Shown here: one piece after another, positions 56,386 through 64,000 of the stretch
Position numbering within the stretch: position 1 is the stretch's first letter
Layout: each line of letters opens with the position of its first letter
Source of the DNA: Pseudomonas sp. G.S.17
Lineage (GTDB): Bacteria; Pseudomonadota; Gammaproteobacteria; Pseudomonadales; Pseudomonadaceae
Length of the DNA stretch: 64,000 nt
Direction of reading: 5' to 3'
NCBI RefSeq assembly: GCF_038096165.1
Contig: NZ_CP151076.1
Coordinates: 5,701,501 to 5,765,500 of the forward strand
Notes under the pieces: generated by a model
What the model was told of the DNA's origin: nothing
The model's input: only the letters and a program-made list of their open reading frames with translations
Databases searched by the model: none
Made by a program: the position numbers and the translations under genes

Positions 56386-56886
56386 GTGAAATCAATCCTG
56401 GCGCTATTGTCTCTGTTGGCCCTGCCGGTCATGGCCGCCGAGCCGACGTTGTATGGTCGTTACGAATACATCAAGGTCGCGGAATTCGGCGAGACGTTCA
56501 AAGCCAAGATGGACACTGGCGCGCTGACCGCGTCGTTGTCGGCCAAGGACATCGAACTGTTCCAGCGCGACGGCGATGACTGGGTGCGCTTCCGTCTGGC
56601 CACCAAGGACGCGAGCAACAAGGTGTACGAACACAAGGTCTCGCGCATCAGCAAGATCAAAGGTCGCTCCGATGGCGAGGACGACGACGAAGCGGTTGAT
56701 CCGACCAAGCGCCCGGTAGTCGATCTGGAGCTGTGCCTGGGTGATAAAAAACAAACCGTCGAGGTCAACCTGGTCGACCGCAGCCACTTCAACTATCCCC
56801 TGTTGATCGGCGCCAAGGCCCTGCGCGAGTTCGGCGCGGCAGTCAATCCGGCCCGACGCTATACCGCTGACAAACCCGATTGCTGA
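56386..56886 (+). CDS. periplasmic retropepsin-like protein (DUF785)
   Basis: 166 residues from a GTG at 56386, with AGAGG about ten bases upstream. A signal peptide (MKSILALLSLLALPVMAAE) is clear. The mature part has the aspartic-protease-like motif KMDTGALTASL (aspartate near residue 42) and the second family block FNYPLLIGAKALREF. Databases often call the family 'ATP-dependent zinc protease', but the DTGA motif points to an aspartic fold; RimB is a cytoplasmic relative. It stands before creBC. Confidence 0.83.
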   Translation: MKSILALLSLLALPVMAAEPTLYGRYEYIKVAEFGETFKAKMDTGALTASLSAKDIELFQRDGDDWVRFRLATKDASNKVYEHKVSRISKIKGRSDGEDDDEAVDPTKRPVVDLELCLGDKKQTVEVNLVDRSHFNYPLLIGAKALREFGAAVNPARRYTADKPDC

Positions 56887-56944
56887 TTGACGTTCGCCGC
56901 TGATCCCGGCACCGTTTCGTCCTCACCTCAAGTGCTCGGATGCC

Positions 56945-57625
56945 ATGCCGCATATTTTGATTGTCGAAGACGAAGCGGCGATTGCCGACACCCTGATCTA
57001 TGCCCTGCAAAGTGACGGTTTCACCACGTCCTGGCTGGGCCTCGGTCAGGCGGCGGTGGAGCATCAACGGCGCACGCCGGCGGACCTGATCATCCTCGAC
57101 ATCGGCTTGCCGGATATCACCGGCTTCGAGGCCTGCAAGCAACTGCGGCGTTTCAGCGAAGTACCGGTGATGTTCCTCAGCGCACGCAATGGCGAGATCG
57201 ACCGGGTGGTCGGGCTGGAGATCGGCGCCGACGATTACGTGGTCAAGCCGTTCAGCCCGCGTGAAGTGACGGCGCGGGTTCGGGCGATTCTCAAGCGCAT
57301 GCTGCCGCGCCCGATTGCCGTCGCGCCGAGCGAAGTGTTTCAGATCGACTCCGAACGGGTGCAGATCAGCTATCGCGGCCAGCCGGTAAGCCTGACCCGC
57401 CATGAGTTTCGTTTGCTGCACTGCTTGCTGGAACAGCCCGAACGGGTGTTCAGCCGCGAGCAATTGCTGGATGCCGTGGGCGTGGCCGCTGACGCCGGTT
57501 ATGAGCGCAGCATCGACAGCCACATCAAGAGCCTGCGCGCCAAGCTGCGCCTGATTGCCGCCGACGCCGAGCCGATCCAGACCCATCGCGGCCTCGGCTA
57601 CAGCTTCAGCCCTGGACACAGCTGA
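56945..57625 (+). CDS. creB: response regulator CreB
   Basis: 226 residues, OmpR type. Receiver with acidic pair E8-D9, phospho-acceptor D52 in LIILDIGLPD, then a winged-helix DNA-binding domain (VSLTRHEFRLLHCLLEQPER; SIDSHIKSLRAKL). It overlaps creC by one base. In Pseudomonas CreBC responds to penicillin-binding-protein inhibition and controls creD and beta-lactam tolerance. Confidence 0.93.
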   Translation: MPHILIVEDEAAIADTLIYALQSDGFTTSWLGLGQAAVEHQRRTPADLIILDIGLPDITGFEACKQLRRFSEVPVMFLSARNGEIDRVVGLEIGADDYVVKPFSPREVTARVRAILKRMLPRPIAVAPSEVFQIDSERVQISYRGQPVSLTRHEFRLLHCLLEQPERVFSREQLLDAVGVAADAGYERSIDSHIKSLRAKLRLIAADAEPIQTHRGLGYSFSPGHS

Positions 57626-59043
57626 TGTCCCTCAGCCTGCGGATTTTTCTGGTGTACGCGGTGTTCATCGGCCTGACCGGTTACTTCGTACTCAGCACCG
57701 TCATGAAGGAAGTGCGCCCCGGCGTGCGCCAGTCCACCGAAGAAACCCTGGTGGATACGGCCAACCTGCTGGCGGAAATCCTGCACGACGACGTCAAGTC
57801 GGGCACCTTGAGCCAGAGTCGCTTCCCCGACGCGCTCCAGGCCTATGGTTTGCGCCAGCCCGCCGCGACCATCTGGGGTTTGCCGAAGAATCAGGTCAAT
57901 AACCGCATCTACGTGACCGACGCCAAAGGCATCGTGCTGCTCGATTCCAGTGGTGAAGCGGTCGGCGAGGATTACTCGCGCTGGAACGATGTGCTGCTGA
58001 CGTTGCGCGGCGAATACGGCGCGCGCTCGACTCGCAGCGATGCCAACGATCCGAACTCGTCGGTGATGCATGTCGGCGCGCCGATTCGCGATAACGGCAC
58101 GATCATCGGCGTGGTCACCGTGGCCAAACCCAACAGCTCGCTGCAGCCGTATGTCGACCGCGCCGAGCGGCGCTTGCTGTGGTACGGCGGCGGCTTGATG
58201 GCGTTGGGGCTGCTGCTGGGCGCGCTGTTTTCCTGGTGGCTCAGCTCGGCGTTGCGACGCCTGACCGATTACGCCCAGGCGGTCAGCGAAGGGCGGCGCG
58301 CCGAGTTGCCGCATTACCGTGGCGGCGAGTTCGAGCAGTTATCCACAGCCGTGGAACACATGCGTACACAGCTGGAGGGCAAGGCCTACGTCGAGCGCTA
58401 TGTGCATACCCTGACCCATGAATTGAAAAGCCCGCTGGCGGCGATTCGCGGCGCGGCCGAGCTGTTGCAGGACGACATGCCCGCCGACCAGCGCCAGCGC
58501 TTTATCGGCAACATCGAAGGTGAAAGCGCGCGCATGCAGCAGTTGATCGAACGCCTGCTGAATCTGGCGATGGTCGAGCAGCGTCAAGGGCTGGAAGAAC
58601 GGGTCGCCGTGCCGCTGGACGAACTGATCGATGAACTGCTCAACGCTCAAAGCGTGCGTATCGAACGGCTGCAGCTGCGGATTGAAAAAGACATCGCCCA
58701 CGACCTGCAACTGATCGGCGAGCGCTTCCTGTTACGCCAGGCGCTGGCCAATCTGCTGGAAAACGCTCTGGACTTCACGCCCCACGGCGGGCTTTTGCGC
58801 TTTGGCGCCGAGCGAAGTGCCGGCGGGATTCAATTCAGCCTGTTCAACAGCGCCGCACCGATCCCCGACTACGCCCTGCCGCGCCTGAGCGAACGTTTCT
58901 ACTCCCTGCCCCGCCCCACCAGCGGCCGCAAAAGCACCGGATTGGGGCTTAACTTCGTCGAAGAGGTGATGCAGCTGCACGCCGGCGAGATGCACATCGG
59001 CAACGTTGAGGGTGGGGTTCTGGTGACGCTGCTGTTGCGCTGA
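57625..59043 (+). CDS. creC: sensor histidine kinase CreC
   Basis: 472 residues. Membrane segments at ~5-28 and ~185-208 enclose a periplasmic sensor, followed by HAMP, a HisKA domain with H265 in LTHELKSPLAAIRG, and an HATPase domain (LLENALDFTPHGG; KSTGLGLNFVEEVM). It phosphorylates CreB. Confidence 0.93.
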   Translation: MSLSLRIFLVYAVFIGLTGYFVLSTVMKEVRPGVRQSTEETLVDTANLLAEILHDDVKSGTLSQSRFPDALQAYGLRQPAATIWGLPKNQVNNRIYVTDAKGIVLLDSSGEAVGEDYSRWNDVLLTLRGEYGARSTRSDANDPNSSVMHVGAPIRDNGTIIGVVTVAKPNSSLQPYVDRAERRLLWYGGGLMALGLLLGALFSWWLSSALRRLTDYAQAVSEGRRAELPHYRGGEFEQLSTAVEHMRTQLEGKAYVERYVHTLTHELKSPLAAIRGAAELLQDDMPADQRQRFIGNIEGESARMQQLIERLLNLAMVEQRQGLEERVAVPLDELIDELLNAQSVRIERLQLRIEKDIAHDLQLIGERFLLRQALANLLENALDFTPHGGLLRFGAERSAGGIQFSLFNSAAPIPDYALPRLSERFYSLPRPTSGRKSTGLGLNFVEEVMQLHAGEMHIGNVEGGVLVTLLLR

Positions 59044-59050
59044 ATCCTGC

Positions 59051-59140
59051 TTGTGGGAGCAAGCTTGCGAAGAGGCCCCTACACCCGACGGATTTTTTAT
59101 TTTATTTAGAAGGTCTTCGCGAGCGAGCTCGCTCCCACAG
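59051..59140. repeat. REP pair, degenerate TGTGGGAGCAAGCTTGCGAAGAGG
   Basis: Left arm at 59051-59075 lacks four bases of the usual GCTCGC core; right arm at 59114-59140 is CTTCGCGAGCGAGCTCGCTCC. Between creC and creD. Confidence 0.8.
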
Positions 59141-59157
59141 GTCCCGGCGAGCTCGAT

Positions 59158-59197
59158 CTCCACACAATCCCCACAAACCCCACATCAACCCTCCACA
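59158..59197. promoter_or_regulatory. CYCCACA direct repeats upstream of creD
   Basis: CTCCACA or CCCCACA occurs at 59158, 59169, 59178 and 59191, 40-80 bases before creD. The published CreB tag TTCAC-N6-TTCAC is not seen in this gap, so these repeats are an alternative, unproven control site. Confidence 0.3.
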
Positions 59198-59238
59198 CAC
59201 GGCTCGCAGACTCTCCCCATCAAAACAGGGAGAGACCC

Positions 59239-60615
59239 ATGAATCGAAGTCTGGCTGTAAAACTGGGAATGATTGCGCTGTTGATCGTTCTGCTGCTGAT
59301 TCCGTTGTTGATGATCGGCGGACTGATTGGTGACCGGCAGGCGCAGCGTGATGGGGTGTTGCGGGATATCGCGCGCAGTTCCAGCTTCAGCCAGCAGTTG
59401 GCCGGGCCGATTCTGGTGGTGCCGTTTCGCAAGACCGTGCGCACATGGAAGACTGACCCCAAGACCAACGAACGCGTTCAGGAAACCGCCCAGGAACGCG
59501 GCGATCTGCATTTTTTGCCGGACCTCTTTGAGCTCGACGGCAAGGTGCAGACCGAACTGCGCTCCCGGGGGATTTACGAAGCGCGGCTGTTCCACGCGGA
59601 TAACCGGGTCAGCGGCCATTTCCAAGTGCCGGAATTTTTCGGGATTACCGAGGACTTCGCCGACTACCAGTTTGACGCGCCGTTTCTGTCAGTCGGGATC
59701 AGCGATATTCGCGGCATCGAAAATGCCCTGAAGTTGCAGCTCGACGATCAGCAACTGGACTTTGTTCCCGGTTCGCGCCTGCAATGGCTCGGCGAAGGCG
59801 TCAGCGCCAGCTTGCCCATTCTGGATGGCAAACACGCGAAACAACTCAACTTCGCCTTCGACTTGAAGCTGCAAGGCACCGAATCGTTGCGGGTGCTGCC
59901 GGTGGGCAAATCCAGCACGGTGCAGTTGTCCGCCGACTGGCCGCACCCGAGTTTTATTGGCAACTATCTGCCGACCCGACGGGAGATTTCCGCTGAAGGT
60001 TTCAACGCCAGCTGGCAGGCTTCGTTCTTCTCCACCAACCTTGAAGAAGCGCTGAGTCGTTGCCTGCAAACGTTGCAGTGCAACGACTTCAACCAGCGCA
60101 CCCTGGGCGTGAGCTTCATCGATCCGGTGGATCAATACCTGAAGAGCGACCGCGCGATCAAATATGCGCTGTTGTTCATCGCGCTGACGTTCGCCGGTTT
60201 TTTCCTCTTCGAAGTACTCAAGAGCCTGGCGGTGCATCCGATCCAGTATGCGTTGGTCGGCGCGGCGCTGGCGTTGTTTTATCTGATGCTGCTGTCGCTG
60301 TCCGAACACCTGGGCTTTGCCTTGGCATATTTACTCTCGGCCAGCGCTTGCGTGTTGTTGATTGGCTTTTATGTGTGTCACGTGTTGCGCAGTGTGCGCC
60401 ACGGACTGGGTTTCGCCTTGGCGTTGGCGGCGCTTTACGGCTTGCTTTACGGCCTGTTGAGTGCCGAAGACTACGCGCTGCTGATGGGTTCGCTGCTGCT
60501 GTTCGGCCTGCTCGGCGTGTTCATGGTGTTGACCCGCAAACTCGACTGGTACGGCCTCACGCCAGACAAACCCGCCAAACCCCTGGAGTTCGACATCGAG
60601 GCCGCCCATGAGTAA
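59239..60615 (+). CDS. creD: inner-membrane protein CreD
   Basis: 458 residues, with GGGAGA before the ATG. The N-terminal membrane segment (MIALLIVLLLIPLLMIGGLI) is followed by a large periplasmic domain (residues ~40-300, with LQWLGEGVSASLPILDG) and a C-terminal bundle of five to six membrane segments. CreD is strongly induced by CreBC in response to cell-wall stress; it helps maintain envelope integrity by an unknown mechanism. Confidence 0.93.
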   Translation: MNRSLAVKLGMIALLIVLLLIPLLMIGGLIGDRQAQRDGVLRDIARSSSFSQQLAGPILVVPFRKTVRTWKTDPKTNERVQETAQERGDLHFLPDLFELDGKVQTELRSRGIYEARLFHADNRVSGHFQVPEFFGITEDFADYQFDAPFLSVGISDIRGIENALKLQLDDQQLDFVPGSRLQWLGEGVSASLPILDGKHAKQLNFAFDLKLQGTESLRVLPVGKSSTVQLSADWPHPSFIGNYLPTRREISAEGFNASWQASFFSTNLEEALSRCLQTLQCNDFNQRTLGVSFIDPVDQYLKSDRAIKYALLFIALTFAGFFLFEVLKSLAVHPIQYALVGAALALFYLMLLSLSEHLGFALAYLLSASACVLLIGFYVCHVLRSVRHGLGFALALAALYGLLYGLLSAEDYALLMGSLLLFGLLGVFMVLTRKLDWYGLTPDKPAKPLEFDIEAAHE

Positions 60616-60778
60616 CTGGCTCGGATTACGCGAAGATCAGGCCCAGGCGAGAAACCTGGTGCTCAGAATTGCCAGCCTGTTTCCTGCGCCGCCTCCTGCA
60701 ACGGGTGTTCAGCGACCTGGAGGCGGCCGCTCAATTAGACGCTGGGCTGAGTCGCCAACATCGAAGGCCGTTGACTGA
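60608..60778 (+). CDS. possible small ORF after creD (doubtful)
   Basis: An ATG at 60608 overlaps the creD end (ATGAGTAA) and opens 56 codons, MSNWLGLREDQAQARNLVLR then a Pro/Gly/Arg-rich tail. The stop lies inside the opposite-strand glutathione S-transferase gene. The first half looks like real coding and the second like chance sequence, so it may be the stub of a deleted gene. No family recognised. Confidence 0.2.
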   Translation: MSNWLGLREDQAQARNLVLRIASLFPAPPPATGVQRPGGGRSIRRWAESPTSKAVD

Positions 60779-61364
60779 CTTCGGCGTACCAGTTGGCCAG
60801 GCGCGGATAGCTGCTGCGCCAGCCGAGGTCAGGCTGGCGGAAGTCGAGATAACCCAAGGCCGCCGCGACGCTGATGGACGCCACGTCGAAGGCTGAACTG
60901 AGTTCGGTGATGGCGTCCTGCTCGAAATAACTGAGACTGCGGGCGATTTTTTGCTGCTGGTTATCGAGCCACAGATCCCAATGTTTCTCCACTGGGCGCA
61001 AGGCGGTTTCATAGCGGATCAGCAGTGCGGCATCCAGCAGCGCATCGGCCAGGGATGCCAGGGTCAGCCGCCGCCAGCGCGCGGAGCCTTCGCGAGGGAT
61101 CAGTGGATTGCCGACGTGCTGGTGGTCCAGGTAATCGAGAATCACCCGGCTGTCGTAGATCACGTTGCCATCGGCCAGACGCAAGGCCGGGATCTTGCCA
61201 GCCGGGTTGTCGAGGTTGAGTTCGGCAACCGGATTAACCGGCGTCAAGGCCGTCGGCAGCAGTGCCACTCGGTCCAGCTGGCCGGTTTCATGCAGCAGGA
61301 CCATAACCTTGCGGGCAAAGGGCGAAGCAGCGTTGGTGTACAACGTCATGGTCGGTGCGGACAT
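60735..61364 (-). CDS. glutathione S-transferase family protein
   Basis: 209 residues. N-terminal thioredoxin-like domain (MTLYTNAASPFARKVMVLLHETGQ; GKIPALRLADGNVIYDSRVI, where P and the DS pair bind glutathione) and an all-helical C-terminal domain ending in WRSSYPRLANWYAEVSQRPS. Detoxification or a related thiol reaction is likely; the substrate is unknown. Confidence 0.9.
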   Translation of the reverse strand: MSAPTMTLYTNAASPFARKVMVLLHETGQLDRVALLPTALTPVNPVAELNLDNPAGKIPALRLADGNVIYDSRVILDYLDHQHVGNPLIPREGSARWRRLTLASLADALLDAALLIRYETALRPVEKHWDLWLDNQQQKIARSLSYFEQDAITELSSAFDVASISVAAALGYLDFRQPDLGWRSSYPRLANWYAEVSQRPSMLATQPSV

Positions 61365-61430
61365 GGGTGTTCCTCAAATGAGACGGCTGTCTAGACTAGC
61401 CAGCGCCCTGCCGGTCTGCAATGGCTGGTT

Positions 61431-61607
61431 TCAGGTCCTGCGCACCAGCAAACCGCGAAAGCTCAAGATTGCCGCAATGCCCATTCCCAGCCAGGCCAGC
61501 GTGTCCCACCAGCCATCGCCGAGCAAGGCGGCGAACAGGCCGAACGCGATCAATATGCCGATCAGCAGCGGCATGGCAAACACGTGGCGCATGGTCGAAC
61601 GCTTCAT
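61431..61607 (-). CDS. small two-helix membrane protein
   Basis: 58 residues from the ATG at 61607, overlapping the stop of the PepSY gene by four bases (ATGA). Two hydrophobic segments, FAMPLLIGILIAFGLFAALL and TLAWLGMGIAAILSF, with a basic end. It probably forms part of the siderophore-uptake operon with the PepSY protein. A longer reading to 61667 is not favoured. Confidence 0.75.
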   Translation of the reverse strand: MKRSTMRHVFAMPLLIGILIAFGLFAALLGDGWWDTLAWLGMGIAAILSFRGLLVRRT

Positions 61608-62746
61608 TGCACGGTTTCCGCTTGCGGGACGCTGACCGGCCGCGCGGCCTTGCGCCGCACCCACCACAAATAAACACCGCTGCCGAGGACGATAATGGTC
61701 AGCACATCCAGCGCCGCCCAGAGGATCTTCATCGGCATGCCGCCGTAATCACCGAAGTGCAACGGCTGCGACATGCCCAGCGCGTCCATGTACCAGGGCC
61801 GCTCGACCACGGCGGTGACGTCCAGGGTTTTCGCGTCGATCAACACCGGCGTCGCCAGGTGCTTGGTCAAATGCGTATTGCCCTTGAGGAACACCGCGTA
61901 ATGGTGCTCGCTGGAAAAGCGTGTGCCGGGGAACGCAATGAAATCCGCTTCCATGCCCGGCGCGGCAGCTTCGGCGATGCTCAGCAGGTTGGTCGCCGGG
62001 GCGCGCTGGGTCAACGCGGGCGCATCCTTATAAGGGGCGATCATCGCCGCCAGACTGTCGTTGCGCCATGACGAAATCAACAGGTCGGCGCAGGCGCTGA
62101 TCACGCCGGTGACGCCCACTACCAAGGCCCAGGTCAGGGTCACGACGCCGATCAGGTTATGCAGGTCGAGCCAGCGCATGCGCGTGGATTTGTCCGCGCG
62201 CACGGTGGCGAACTTGAGTTTGCGCATGAACGGCGCATACAGCACCGTCCCGGAAATAATCGCCAGCACGAACAGGAAACCCATGAACGCCAGCAGCAAT
62301 TTGCCGGTCAGCCCGGCGTACATGTCCACGTGCAGGCGCAGCATGACCATCATGAAACCGCCGTTGGCCGACGGTATTTCGTAGGCCTGGCCGGTGCGCG
62401 AATCCATCATGAACGAGTGGGAAGAATTGGGCTCGGTGCCCGCCGTCTTGGCCATGATCGCCCAGACGCCGTTGGCGTTATCCTCGTCCCAGCCGAAATA
62501 CTGCATGACGTCGCCTGGCCGATACGCTTCAGCGGCTTCCACCAGTTTTTCCAGGTTCAGGTGCGGCGTGTCGGCCGGCATCTCCTTGAATTCCGGCTCG
62601 TTGCCCAGCAGGTGATCGATTTCATGGTGAAAAATCAACGGCAACCCGGTCACCGCCAGCATCAGCAGGAACAGGGTGCAGATCAGGCTGGTCCAGGTAT
62701 GGATGAACGACCAGCGACGCACGGTTTGGCTTTTCATGTGTTTCAT
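61604..62746 (-). CDS. PepSY-domain membrane protein, iron-uptake associated
   Basis: 380 residues. The start WSFIHTWTSLICTLFLLMLAVTGLPLIFHHEI and later WLDLHNLIGVVTLTWALVVGVTGVISA contain the histidines typical of PepSY-TM/PiuB proteins, which are thought to reduce ferric siderophores at the inner membrane. Four membrane segments; periplasmic PepSY parts lie between. It follows the TonB-dependent receptor gene with a gap of 62 bases. Confidence 0.9.
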   Translation of the reverse strand: MKHMKSQTVRRWSFIHTWTSLICTLFLLMLAVTGLPLIFHHEIDHLLGNEPEFKEMPADTPHLNLEKLVEAAEAYRPGDVMQYFGWDEDNANGVWAIMAKTAGTEPNSSHSFMMDSRTGQAYEIPSANGGFMMVMLRLHVDMYAGLTGKLLLAFMGFLFVLAIISGTVLYAPFMRKLKFATVRADKSTRMRWLDLHNLIGVVTLTWALVVGVTGVISACADLLISSWRNDSLAAMIAPYKDAPALTQRAPATNLLSIAEAAAPGMEADFIAFPGTRFSSEHHYAVFLKGNTHLTKHLATPVLIDAKTLDVTAVVERPWYMDALGMSQPLHFGDYGGMPMKILWAALDVLTIIVLGSGVYLWWVRRKAARPVSVPQAETVQ

Positions 62747-62808
62747 TCCAAATGCAAAAGGCCGCCGCGTGTGCGGAGGCCCTTGTCTTCACTGGCGAAT
62801 CCGTTAAA

Positions 62809-64000
62809 TCACCATTTGTAATTGACGCTGGCCAGCACGTTGCGACGGTCGCCGTAGTAGCAGTAGAAGCCGTCACAGGTCGACAGGTATTCCTTGTCGA
62901 ACACGTTGTTGGCGTTGACTGCGACGCTGACGCCTTTGAGCGAATTGTTCAGGCGACCCAGGTCGTAATGCACGGCGGCATCGTACACGGTATAGGAATC
63001 GGTATGGCCGTCGGACTTGTCGCGCACATACGCCAGACTGCCCAGCGCGACGTTGTCGGTTTCGCCGATATAGCGCACGCCGAAGCCCAGGCCGAAACCA
63101 TCGAGAACGCCAGTGTGCCAGGTGTAATCAGCCCAGATCGACGCCTGGTTTTCCGGGGTCAGCGGCAATGGACGGTTCTTGTCCAGCGGATCGCCGACCT
63201 TGGTCATCTTGCTGTTGGCGTAGGTGTAGGACGCGGTCAGCTTGAGGTTTTCGTTGACGTTGCCCACTGCTTCCAGCTCGACGCCGCGAACCTGGGCTTC
63301 ACCCAATGGACGGCTGACGCCGAACGTATCGCTGAGCACGATGTTCTTGCGGGTCAGGTCGTACAACGCCGCAGTGAACAACATGCTGCTGCCCGGCGGT
63401 TGGTACTTGATGCCCAGTTCGTATTGCTTGCCGGTGCTCGGTTCGTAGGCTTCGCTGGTGGCGGTGTTGCCGCCCTGCTCGGCCTGGAACGACTCGGCGT
63501 AGGAAATATATGGCGCGAAACCGGAATCGAACACATAGCTCAACGCTGCGTTGCCGCTGAAGGCGTTATCGCTGCGGGTGTCCTTGATACCGGTCTCATG
63601 GAAATCTGTGTCGGTATCCAGCCAGTCCTGACGACCGCCCAGGGTCAGACGCCAGTTATCCAGAGCGATCTGGTCTTGCAGATACAGGCCGGTGTCGCGG
63701 GTTTTCTGGCTGTAGTTCTGAAAAGCGCTATAAGCGACGTTGCTGAAGTCCTGACCGTAGACCGGATTGATGATGTTGCTGGTCGGCGCGCTGCCATACA
63801 ACCATTTGTAGTTGTGGTTGATGCGCTGGTGATCGAGGCCGATCAACAGCGTGTGCTTGAGCACGCCGGTATCGAAGTCGGCCTGGAAGTTGTTGTCCAC
63901 GGCGAACTGGCTGATGTCTTCGTTGACCACGTTGGCGCCACGCGACAAGGTGCCATCGGCGGCAACCGAACCGTAGAAACCACCGGCCGTGATGCCCTGG
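62809..64000 (-). CDS. TonB-dependent siderophore receptor, C-terminal part (runs off window)
   Basis: About 397 residues are visible, reading into the window from its right edge; the signal peptide, plug and TonB box are outside. Beta-barrel strands such as LYLQDQIALDNWRLTLGGRQ and the block PYISYAESFQAEQGGN are typical of ferric-siderophore receptors of the FoxA/FpvA/FhuA class, and the chain ends in the aromatic RRNVLASVNYKW. The extracellular loop with CDGFYCYYGD holds a possible disulfide. Followed by PepSY and a small membrane protein, so an uptake-plus-reduction unit for a siderophore (probably xenosiderophore) is likely. Confidence 0.92.
   Translation of the reverse strand, partial: QGITAGGFYGSVAADGTLSRGANVVNEDISQFAVDNNFQADFDTGVLKHTLLIGLDHQRINHNYKWLYGSAPTSNIINPVYGQDFSNVAYSAFQNYSQKTRDTGLYLQDQIALDNWRLTLGGRQDWLDTDTDFHETGIKDTRSDNAFSGNAALSYVFDSGFAPYISYAESFQAEQGGNTATSEAYEPSTGKQYELGIKYQPPGSSMLFTAALYDLTRKNIVLSDTFGVSRPLGEAQVRGVELEAVGNVNENLKLTASYTYANSKMTKVGDPLDKNRPLPLTPENQASIWADYTWHTGVLDGFGLGFGVRYIGETDNVALGSLAYVRDKSDGHTDSYTVYDAAVHYDLGRLNNSLKGVSVAVNANNVFDKEYLSTCDGFYCYYGDRRNVLASVNYKW

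Noticed and set aside
59044..59238. CreB tag TTCAC-N6-TTCAC before creD
   Set aside because: I searched both strands of the gap by eye and found no pair with that spacing.

Overview
The window is chromosomal DNA of a Pseudomonas, most likely of the P. fluorescens group. The evidence is the compact, GC-rich coding, the characteristic families of short palindromic REP elements in about twenty gaps, a bioB-F-H-C-D operon, and a glycine betaine/sarcosine catabolic block (gbcA, gbcB, ltaE, traX-like, glyA, soxBDAG, purU, fdhA) in the order I recall from P. aeruginosa. I saw no rRNA, tRNA, CRISPR array, prophage or insertion-sequence gene. Most of the window is ordinary core genome; the less expected signals are regulatory sites, repeats and a few odd small genes.

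Left part (1-12000): two long paralogous acyl-CoA dehydrogenases (the first cut by the window edge) flank a membrane diguanylate cyclase. A tiny flagellar-rod/hook-like protein and a LuxR-type regulator follow. Then comes a polyamine-type ABC importer (ATPase, Tat-exported binding protein, two permeases) fused by overlap to an aldehyde dehydrogenase, which suggests uptake and oxidation of an amine-derived compound.

12000-20800: biotin operon bioB-F-H-C-D on the minus strand, with a convincing BirA-type operator over the bioB -35 element. Divergent from it is comF, interrupted by an in-frame amber codon. Next are a ModE-type molybdate regulator and a Tat-exported PhoX-like phosphatase.

20800-35300: a minus-strand operon made of a LacI regulator, an FbpA-type ABC importer and a GpdQ-like phosphodiesterase. 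It is followed by srkA, rarD, a GcvR-like ACT protein, malate synthase G (glcB), an orphan receiver, a cNMP/CBS/DUF294 nucleotidyltransferase protein and a DnaQ-like exonuclease.

35300-36180: a long non-coding stretch with a composite REP array and then a cluster of co-oriented DnaA boxes in a degenerate repeat. This is the strongest unexplained signal in the window.

36180-54400: glycine betaine catabolism. GbcA/GbcB demethylate betaine, SoxBDAG oxidises sarcosine, GlyA converts glycine plus methylene-THF to serine, and PurU and FdhA clear one-carbon units as formate. Inserted among these are a chemoreceptor with a FliA-like promoter, a ZapB-like/ZapA-like gene pair, a threonine aldolase, a TraX-family membrane protein and an AlaC-type aminotransferase.

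54400-64000: a DUF2780 secreted protein, an acyltransferase, a periplasmic retropepsin-like protein, the creBCD regulatory set, a glutathione S-transferase, and a siderophore-uptake group (TonB-dependent receptor cut by the edge, PepSY membrane protein, small membrane protein).
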